Part shown: positions 6,962-11,576 of the stretch, one piece after another
How positions within the stretch are numbered: position 1 is the first letter of the stretch
How the letters are laid out: every line of letters begins with the position of its first letter
Origin: Desertivirga sp966211215
Lineage (GTDB): Bacteria > Bacteroidota > Bacteroidia > Sphingobacteriales > Sphingobacteriaceae
Reading direction: 5' to 3'
Assembly: GCA_966211215.1 (NCBI GenBank)
Contig: CBIHNR010000178.1
Span: 1 to 11,576, forward strand
Length of the DNA: 11,576 nt
Program-made: the position numbers and the translations under genes
The notes under the pieces: generated by a model
What the model was told of the DNA's origin: nothing
Seen by the model: only the letters and a program-made list of their open reading frames with translations
Database searches by the model: none

Positions 6962-8326
6962 ATGATTCAAGCTACTGCAGATACCATCATTGCCCTTGCT
7001 ACGCCATCTGGTTCCGGCGCTATCGGCGTTATACGTTTGTCTGGCCCTGAAGCCATAAGCATTACCAATAAAGTATTTAAAGGGAAGGACTTAAGTAAGC
7101 AAGCCAGCCATACCATCCACTTCGGTACTATTCGCGATGGGAAGACTATTCTAGACGAGGTTTTGATATCATTGTTTGTAGCACCTGCATCTTATACTAA
7201 AGAAGATGTAGTGGAGGTATCTACACATAACTCCAAATACATCATCGAAAGCATTATTAAATTGATGATTCGTAATGGAGCCAGGGCAGCGAAGCCGGGA
7301 GAGTTTACCTTAAGGGCATTTCTTAATGGCGGACTTGATTTATCACAGGCAGAAGCAGTGGCTGATTTGATTGCATCAAACTCCCAGGCATCGCATCAGG
7401 TGGCCTTGCAGCAAATGCGTGGAGGCTTCTCTAATGAACTGAAGCATCTGCGTGAGCAACTAATCAATTTTGCTTCTCTAATAGAACTTGAGCTCGATTT
7501 CTCTGAAGAGGACGTAGAATTTGCTAACCGCAATCAGCTTAAGCAATTGATTATACAAATTACCAATGTAATTAATAAACTGATTCGCTCTTTCGAGCAA
7601 GGCAACGTGATGAAAAATGGGGTGCCCGTGGTTATTGCGGGGAAGCCTAATGTTGGCAAATCTACATTGCTCAATGCGCTTTTGAATGAAGAGCGCGCTA
7701 TCGTTTCTGAGATTGCTGGTACTACTCGTGACACTATTGAAGATGAAATGACTATAGGTGGTATTCTTTTCCGCTTTATTGATACGGCCGGAATTCGCCA
7801 TACAGAGGATATCATCGAAGCAAAAGGGGTGGAGCGCACTCTGGCTAAAATGAAGCAGGCAAAACTAATTATCTATTTGGTAGATCCCCAACAAAGCCTT
7901 ACTGAAATGGAAAACCAGATGTCAGAATTGCAGCACCTTTAAATCCCATCAGTATTCGTAGTAAATAAAAACGACTTAGTCAGCCCCGAACAGAAGGCTG
8001 TTTTTTCTGCCTTTAACCCTAAATACATCTCTGCCAAAAACAACCAGGGCATCGACGAATTAAAGGAGGAAATCCTTCGCAAAGTGAACCTCCACAACAT
8101 CAGCACCGACGATGTGCTGGTTACCAATATTCGTCACGTGGAAGCATTACAACACACCCAAGAATCTTTGGAACGTGTACTGTATGGTATAGACAACCCG
8201 GTTACTTCTGATTTCCTGGCGATGGATATTAAACAGGCGCTTCATTATTTAGGTGAGATAACGGGAACTGTTACCACGGATGATTTGCTGGATAATATTT
8301 TTAGCAAGTTCTGTATCGGGAAGTAA
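6962..8326 (+). pseudogene. mnmE: tRNA uridine-5-carboxymethylaminomethyl modification GTPase, interrupted by in-frame stop
   Basis: The reading frame runs from the ATG at 6962 to TAA at 8326 with one internal TAA at 7940-7942 (codon 327). The total of 454 codons is the normal MnmE length, and both sides are in the same frame, so this is a single nonsense change and not a frameshift. N-terminal folate-binding domain: MIQATADTIIALATPSGSGA (1-20). G domain: GKPNVGKS (227-234), GTTRDT (253-258) and DTAG (274-277), then after the stop NKND (335-338). The protein ends in the conserved FCIGK with Cys451. MnmE with MnmG installs cmnm5 at wobble U34 of certain tRNAs. The 326-residue product lacks G4, the C-terminal helical domain and CIGK, so it should be inactive unless the stop is read through or is a sequencing error. 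A functional copy elsewhere cannot be excluded. Confidence 0.9.
8309..8326 (+). other. Candidate integrase attachment site at mnmE 3' end
   Basis: The last 18 bp of mnmE, TTCTGTATCGGGAAGTAA, encode the invariant FCIGK-stop. From memory, Salmonella genomic island 1 and its relatives integrate into the last 18 bp of trmE/mnmE at a near-identical sequence (one or two bases different). A tyrosine recombinase with an HTH partner lies 1.0 kb downstream here. The conservation follows partly from the coding constraint, so similarity alone does not prove use. No second full copy occurs in the window; only the first 8 bp, TTCTGTAT, recur at 8427-8434. Confidence 0.4.
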
Positions 8327-8537
8327 TGATTGTAATATATTGATTATTAATGTGTTATGATTTAAAGATAAAAAATAAGATTTTATTTTTTTTGAATTAA
8401 CTTGCAGACAATCAATGGTTTGTTGTTTCTGTATTTTCGGAATTTGGTGAAAAAATGAAAGATTTGTATTTCATTTGTACCACATTTGTTGCTTGAACAA
8501 GATTTTGTTGTTCATTTTTAGCGCTTCATAAATCGTT
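8327..8537. other. AT-rich spacer after mnmE with small inverted repeat
   Basis: No coding frame is visible. Besides the AT hairpin listed separately, TGAACAA (8494-8500) and TTGTTCA (8508-8514) form a perfect 7-bp inverted pair around a 7-base centre, and ATTTG recurs four times between 8442 and 8488. Such arrays beside an integrase module could be arm-type binding sites or an operator, but nothing here proves it. Confidence 0.35.
8370..8393 (+). terminator. AT-only hairpin with T run after mnmE
   Basis: AAAAAATAA (8370-8378) and TTATTTTTT (8383-8391) are perfectly complementary around a GATT loop and are followed by two more Ts. It lies 44 bases after the mnmE stop, where a terminator is expected. 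The stem has no GC pair, so its strength is doubtful. Confidence 0.4.
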
Positions 8538-8696
8538 GTGACTATCGGAAACAAAGTAGCACAAACGATACTAACTAACCATAAACTATCACGCAGGCAG
8601 GGGAGCACAACCGAAGATGTCTTTGTGGATATTCAATCTATTGAAAGTGTTGTGCTTATCAGCAAGAAGTTATTGCCCCGGAATAAGATGTGCTAA
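8538..8696 (+). CDS. Possible 52-residue ORF or gene remnant
   Basis: A GTG at 8538 opens a frame to TAA at 8694-8696. The product begins MTIGNKVAQTILTNHKLSRR and continues with an acidic, hydrophobic-patterned stretch (EDVFVDIQSIESVVLISKK) that looks like real protein. The frame is closed just upstream by a TAA at 8529-8531, so the start must lie at 8532-8540. I do not recognise it. It sits between mnmE and the HTH gene, on the same strand, and may be a small gene of the integrated element or a fragment left by recombination. Confidence 0.3.
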   Translation: MTIGNKVAQTILTNHKLSRRQGSTTEDVFVDIQSIESVVLISKKLLPRNKMC

Positions 8697-8721
8697 CCGA
8701 TATATCCAAAGAATTTTCTCG

Positions 8722-8737
8722 ATCCGAATAGTCGGAT
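8722..8737. promoter_or_regulatory. Short perfect hairpin ahead of the HTH gene
   Basis: ATCCGA (8722-8727) and TCGGAT (8732-8737) pair around an ATAG loop, ending 33 bases before the HTH gene's ATG. In the leader of a regulator gene this could be an operator for self-control or an RNA hairpin. It is short enough to be chance. Confidence 0.3.
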
Positions 8738-8770
8738 TTCCTAATTAAGATTGTGGAAATTTAAAAACAC

Positions 8771-9337
8771 ATGAGTTCAAATTTCACAGTCCAAAGAAGA
8801 TGTGAGCATTGTAATAAAAGATTCAATGCTAAAACCACAGTGACGCGTTTTTGTAGCAAGCTATGTAACAAACGGCAGCTTAAAGCCAAGCAGAGAAATG
8901 AAAAGACTGAGGCTGAAAAGCAACAATCAATCATTTTATCCGCACAAATGGTTCAATCGGTTCAATCAAACGAATTTTTAGATACAAGGAAAGCAGCCTT
9001 GCTTTTGGGCGTATCACGAAATCTAATTTATCATTTGATAAATACAGGTAAATTACACGCCTACAACCTTTCGATCCGGAGGACAATTATCCTTAAAAGG
9101 GATATTGATTCGCTCTTTGAAACACGATGCCTGCAGGTTAAACCAAAAGAAGAGCCACCCAAAATGCCCAAAATTGAAGATTGCTACTATATGGGCGAAC
9201 TTCAGGAGAAGTTCAAGATTTCTGAGGGAGCGTTATACCACTTGATCAAAAGAAATAATATAGCAAAATTCAAGGTCGGTAAATTTACCTATGTCTCTAA
9301 GAAAAGTATCGAAGCAATTTTTCTCAATCAAAACTAA
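8771..9337 (+). CDS. Zinc-ribbon and double HTH (excisionase/MerR-like) DNA-binding protein
   Basis: The 188-residue protein has three parts. A small zinc-ribbon-like N-terminus carries CEHC (11-14) and CSKLC (28-32), so Cys11, Cys14, Cys28 and Cys32 are candidate ligands. A basic, probably helical linker (about 33-65) follows. Two winged-HTH units of the HTH_17/excisionase type come next, FLDTRKAALLLGVSRNLIYH (69-88 onward) and YYMGELQEKFKISEGALYHL (139-158 onward), each continuing to a wing and a helical SI/DI-x-x-(I/L)F end. Proteins of this design often precede integrases in Bacteroidota integrative elements and could act as recombination directionality factor or regulator. The stop overlaps the integrase start as TAATG, so the pair is translationally coupled. 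Confidence 0.85.
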   Translation: MSSNFTVQRRCEHCNKRFNAKTTVTRFCSKLCNKRQLKAKQRNEKTEAEKQQSIILSAQMVQSVQSNEFLDTRKAALLLGVSRNLIYHLINTGKLHAYNLSIRRTIILKRDIDSLFETRCLQVKPKEEPPKMPKIEDCYYMGELQEKFKISEGALYHLIKRNNIAKFKVGKFTYVSKKSIEAIFLNQN

Positions 9338-10470
9338 TGGCAAAGGTAAGTATACGGAAAAGGCCGATCGCAAAAAACAGGTATTCACTCTACTTGGACT
9401 ATTATCCTCCTATAGTCAACCCGTCGACGAAGAAATTGCAACGATGGGAATATTTAAAATTATTCATCTATGGTAGGCCTAGTAATAAGATAGAGCGATT
9501 GCATAATAAAGAAACCACACAATTATCTGAGTGGATTCTTCTAAACCGTCAACTCGATGTTCAGAATAAGCGGTACGGCTTCTTAACTGAATCAAATAGA
9601 GATGGAAGTTTTATCAATTATTTCAAAAAGTATACCGCAAAGCGTCAAAAAAGTGATTCAGATAACATGGCGATGGCCTTCCGCTATTTTGAGGAGTTTG
9701 TTAGTAAGGGTTTGAAATTTTGTGAGTTGGATGAGACGGTATGTGATGCTTTTCGATCATATCTTTTGGATAGTCCGGGAATCAGTCTCAGAAATAAGCC
9801 GATAACAAGAAACACTGCAGCTAACTATTTTGCAAAATTCCGTTCGGCATTAAAAGAGGCATTTAGCAAAGGATTAATTACAGAAAATCTGTATGTATTA
9901 GTCAGGCCCATAAAAGTTAACGAAACACATAGAGAACGTTTGGAATTAGAAGAACTTCAAACACTAATCTCAACTCCGATGGGGCCTGAAGTGATGAAAC
10001 GTGCTGCTATTTTTTCAGCATTGACCGGCTTAAGATTTTCTGATGTAAAGGCACTGAAATGGTCAGAGCTAAGAGGGCATCCGGGTAAGTACTATCTGCA
10101 ATATAGCCAACAAAAAACAATGGCTGCCGAATACATGCCAATTTCTGACGACGCTATTAAATTGATGGGATGTAAAAAAGATGCGCATGAACCGGTTTTC
10201 AGAAATTTGGCTTATTCATCGATGAGAACCTTTTTGGTAACCTGGTTAGCAAAGGCTGGTATCAATAAATGTATTACATTCCACAGTTTCAGACACACTT
10301 ATGCAACCTTGCAGCTTGAATTTGGAACCGACGTTTATACCGTTTCCAAAATGCTTGGGCACAAACACATCAAAACTACCCAAGTCTACGCGAAAGTTGT
10401 GGACAGGAAAAAAAATCAAACCATAAATAAGATAAAGGTGGATTTTGGAAGGTTGAATATGGTTGATTAG
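9337..10470 (+). CDS. Tyrosine recombinase/site-specific integrase
   Basis: The 377-residue protein has the Bacteroidota integrase layout. An N-terminal arm-type DNA-binding region (1-85) begins MAKVSIRKRPIAKNRYSLYL. A SAM-like core-binding domain spans about 90-190. The catalytic domain begins near 200. Catalytic residues are visible: Arg233 in ALTGLRFSD, Lys260 in SQQKT, His316 and Arg319 in HSFRH, His342 in LGHKH, and nucleophile Tyr351 in TTQVYAKV. The set is complete, so the enzyme should be active. It catalyses integration and excision of a mobile element by strand exchange at att sites. Its start overlaps the HTH gene stop by one base. The nearest plausible target is the mnmE 3' end. 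No relaxase, conjugation or cargo gene follows within the window, so this is either one end of a larger element or a remnant. Confidence 0.95.
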   Translation: MAKVSIRKRPIAKNRYSLYLDYYPPIVNPSTKKLQRWEYLKLFIYGRPSNKIERLHNKETTQLSEWILLNRQLDVQNKRYGFLTESNRDGSFINYFKKYTAKRQKSDSDNMAMAFRYFEEFVSKGLKFCELDETVCDAFRSYLLDSPGISLRNKPITRNTAANYFAKFRSALKEAFSKGLITENLYVLVRPIKVNETHRERLELEELQTLISTPMGPEVMKRAAIFSALTGLRFSDVKALKWSELRGHPGKYYLQYSQQKTMAAEYMPISDDAIKLMGCKKDAHEPVFRNLAYSSMRTFLVTWLAKAGINKCITFHSFRHTYATLQLEFGTDVYTVSKMLGHKHIKTTQVYAKVVDRKKNQTINKIKVDFGRLNMVD

Positions 10471-10621
10471 TATTTTATGCCTGTTCGATTCCTGCCTTCT
10501 ACTGGAAATGAAGTTATCTAAAGCCCTTGCTCACTGGCACAGACATCCCGCTTTCAAGTGCAAGCCATAGGGGACAGGGGCGTGAAATTTGTTGCAAAAA
10601 AGTAAGAAATCGGAATATTAA

Positions 10622-10664
10622 ATAAACCGGCAAACTACAGGTAAAGCTTTAGTTGTCGGTTTAT
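10622..10664. terminator. Hairpin downstream of the integrase
   Basis: ATAAACCG (10622-10629) and CGGTTTAT (10657-10664) are perfect 8-bp arms. The pairing continues inward through CAA/TTG and CTA/TAG with one wobble and one bulge, leaving a loop of about 11 bases. It lies 150 bases after the integrase stop. The plus side has no T run; on the minus strand TTTATTT follows the stem. It may terminate transcription from either side or be a recombinase-related structure. Confidence 0.45.
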
Positions 10665-10860
10665 GCCCCTCAACACTTCCGGTGTAGTATATGCCATTCC
10701 CCATTGACCTCAATATTTAATGGTCGCAATTCGTACTTCTGAGATTTTATTGTAAAGGGTACAGAAGTCATTACGTTCGTCGCACAAGGTCTTTAAATAG
10801 AGAAGGAGCAAATTCTCTTAAGCTCTCAAAAAAGGCCATCAGGCTAACTACTTCACATTT

Positions 10861-10889
10861 TTTTACACAATCTTATCAACTGTGTAAAA
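10861..10889. terminator. Perfect 9-bp inverted repeat at the end of the Lrp-type gene
   Basis: TTTTACACA (10861-10869) and TGTGTAAAA (10881-10889) flank an 11-base centre, and the right arm touches the regulator's stop codon (10892-10890). The position suggests a 3'-end structure for that minus-strand gene, although the run after the stem on that strand is A and not T. It could equally be a protein-binding site. Confidence 0.45.
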
Positions 10890-11381
10890 TCAAAGGGGTA
10901 TTGCCGTTGAGTTTTTTACTTCTGTCAATACAAAGGAACTTTGAATTTTTCCTACATTTTGTATTCGCGCGAGTTTATTGGAAGCAAAATTATTATAAGC
11001 CTCCAGATCTTTTACCATAACTTTTAGTATGAAGTCAAAAACACCACCAGTAAGATAACATTCGACAATCTCATCTAGCTTTTTAATTTCTTTATTGAAC
11101 AGACTTATATATTCGGCGTTCTGAATGGTAAGTGATACCGCGCAAAATACTACTAATGAAACATCTACCATTTTCCTGTCTAGCAAAGCTACATAGCCCT
11201 TAATATAACCTGCTTCTTCTAATTGTTTTATCCTGTTATACACAGGGGTTTTCGATAGATTGAGTTTATCCGCAAGTTCTTTAATGTTAAGATTAGCGTC
11301 TTGTTGAAGCGCTATTAATATCTGCCTGTCAGTTTCACTCAACTGCCAAAGAGGATTTTTTCCCGAAACATTATTCACCAT
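10890..11381 (-). CDS. Lrp/AsnC-family transcriptional regulator
   Basis: The 163-residue protein has the standard two-domain layout. The N-terminal winged HTH runs through LSETDRQILIALQQDANLN, IKELADKLNLSKTPVYNRIK and QLEEAGYIKGYVALLD (about 14-68). The C-terminal AsnC/RAM ligand-binding sandwich includes a VSLVVFCAVSL strand, the VECYLTGGVFDFILKVMV core with its GxxDF turn (about 107-124), and a final VLTEVKNSTAIPL tail. Such proteins form dimers to octamers and respond to amino acids. It is divergent from the gene at 11514, a common arrangement for a local regulator of amino-acid metabolism. A perfect 16-bp palindrome in the spacer is a likely operator. A TACTTTTG (11458-11451, minus strand) fits a -7 element and overlaps it, suggesting self-repression. 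Confidence 0.95.
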   Translation of the reverse strand: MVNNVSGKNPLWQLSETDRQILIALQQDANLNIKELADKLNLSKTPVYNRIKQLEEAGYIKGYVALLDRKMVDVSLVVFCAVSLTIQNAEYISLFNKEIKKLDEIVECYLTGGVFDFILKVMVKDLEAYNNFASNKLARIQNVGKIQSSFVLTEVKNSTAIPL

Positions 11382-11438
11382 AGCATACTTTTATTAAAAA
11401 TTCCTATTCTGTGATTCATTTTAGGTTTAATTTCCTTA

Positions 11439-11454
11439 TTTGATAATTATCAAA
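11439..11454. promoter_or_regulatory. 16-bp perfect palindrome, probable Lrp-type operator
   Basis: TTTGATAATTATCAAA reads identically on both strands. It lies 58 bp upstream of the regulator's start and 60 bp from the divergent gene's start. AT-rich dyads of this length suit Lrp/AsnC binding. It overlaps the candidate -7 element CAAAAGTA (11451-11458) of the regulator. Confidence 0.6.
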
Positions 11455-11475
11455 AGTAATATTTTTTGTATTAAG

Positions 11476-11483
11476 TAATTTTG
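11476..11483 (+). promoter_or_regulatory. Candidate -7 element of the divergent gene
   Basis: TAATTTTG is an exact TAnnTTTG match, 30 bp before the ATG at 11514, which would give a leader of about 20-25 bases. No good TTTG is found at the usual -33 distance, which would fit a promoter that needs activation, or a chance match. Confidence 0.35.
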
Positions 11484-11513
11484 GAGGGAAAATTAATTTA
11501 AAATGAACGTGAG

Positions 11514-11576
11514 ATGGATAGATTAAAAAAAGCGTATGACTTAGCCGCTTTTAACGAGACGGGTAAATTATTGATT
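11514..11576 (+). CDS. N-terminus of a gene divergent from the Lrp-type regulator, possibly a PLP-dependent enzyme
   Basis: Only 21 codons are present. The ATG at 11514 is the first start in a frame closed by TAA at 11499-11501, and gives MDRLKKAYDLAAFNETGKLL. Openings of the LKKAYD-x-x-x-F-x-x-x-G-x-x-L type occur, as I recall, in Bacteroidota PLP-dependent aminotransferases and decarboxylases of amino acids. That would suit control by an adjacent Lrp/AsnC protein. The product is a tentative reading from very little sequence; that it is a real gene start is more secure. Confidence 0.5.
   Translation, partial: MDRLKKAYDLAAFNETGKLLI

Larger units (their letters stand above)
10471..10889. other. 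Gene-free spacer between integrase and Lrp-type regulator
   Basis: I see no credible gene. The only short frame of note starts at ATG 10509 and gives 20 residues. The spacer holds two clear hairpins, at 10622-10664 and 10861-10889, listed separately. If the integrase marks a mobile element, its other att site is not recognisable here as a copy of the mnmE end. Confidence 0.5.

Noticed and set aside
7930..7960. Frameshift in mnmE
   Set aside because: The sequence on both sides of the stop is in the same frame, so no insertion or deletion is needed.
7478..8127. Minus-strand frames of 60-107 codons opposite mnmE
   Set aside because: They lie opposite conserved G-domain and C-terminal coding sequence and show no protein family features.
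8084..8326. C-terminal part of MnmE as a separate gene starting at GTG 8084
   Set aside because: It starts in the middle of the helical domain, lacks a ribosome site, and is simply the tail of the interrupted mnmE frame.
9291..9476. 61-codon frame spanning the HTH/integrase junction
   Set aside because: It overlaps both real genes out of frame.
10509..10571. 20-codon ORF (MKLSKALAHW...) after the integrase
   Set aside because: It is too short and without supporting context to call a gene.
11503..11526. ATG at 11503 as start of the right-edge gene
   Set aside because: It reaches a stop after seven codons; the frame from 11514 stays open to the edge.
1..11576. CRISPR array, tRNA or rRNA genes
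   Set aside because: No regularly spaced repeats, cloverleaf or rRNA-like sequence was seen.

Overview
The window looks like chromosome of a Bacteroidota bacterium, most likely of the Pedobacter/Sphingobacteriaceae type. The grounds are moderate GC, genes that mostly lack Shine-Dalgarno sequences and have A-rich leaders, a few TAnnTTTG-like -7 promoter elements, the style of the integrase with its zinc-ribbon/HTH partner, and the overall look of the housekeeping proteins. The genus is an inference.

Layout. (1) 1-1925, minus strand: a 5-oxoprolinase operon in the order pxpB-pxpC-pxpA, with pxpA cut by the window edge. (2) About 1950-2535: a non-coding stretch holding a 160-bp palindromic repeat of dispersed-element type. 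(3) 2536-3806, plus strand: a possible 32-residue ORF that abuts an unrecognised 390-residue protein with a carbohydrate-binding-like insert. (4) 3841-5231, minus strand: riboflavin gene ribD followed by a small cupin. (5) 5348-6742, plus strand: prmC (release-factor methyltransferase) and a CYTH-domain protein. (6) 6962-8326: mnmE (tRNA U34 modification GTPase), interrupted by an in-frame TAA at codon 327 and otherwise full length. (7) 8327-10470: an integration module directly downstream of the mnmE 3' end, with a zinc-ribbon/double-HTH protein overlapping a tyrosine recombinase by one base. The last 18 bp of mnmE closely resemble the known attB of SGI1-type islands. (8) 10471-11576: hairpin-rich spacer, a minus-strand Lrp/AsnC regulator, a 16-bp perfect palindrome, and the first 21 codons of a divergent gene, possibly a PLP enzyme.

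Most of the window is ordinary core metabolism and translation support. The unusual part is the mnmE locus, where a nonsense-disrupted tRNA-modification gene carries a likely integration site at its end, next to a recombinase module. No second att copy is visible, so the module may be one end of a longer element running past the right edge, or a remnant. I found no tRNA, rRNA, CRISPR or insertion sequence with a transposase.
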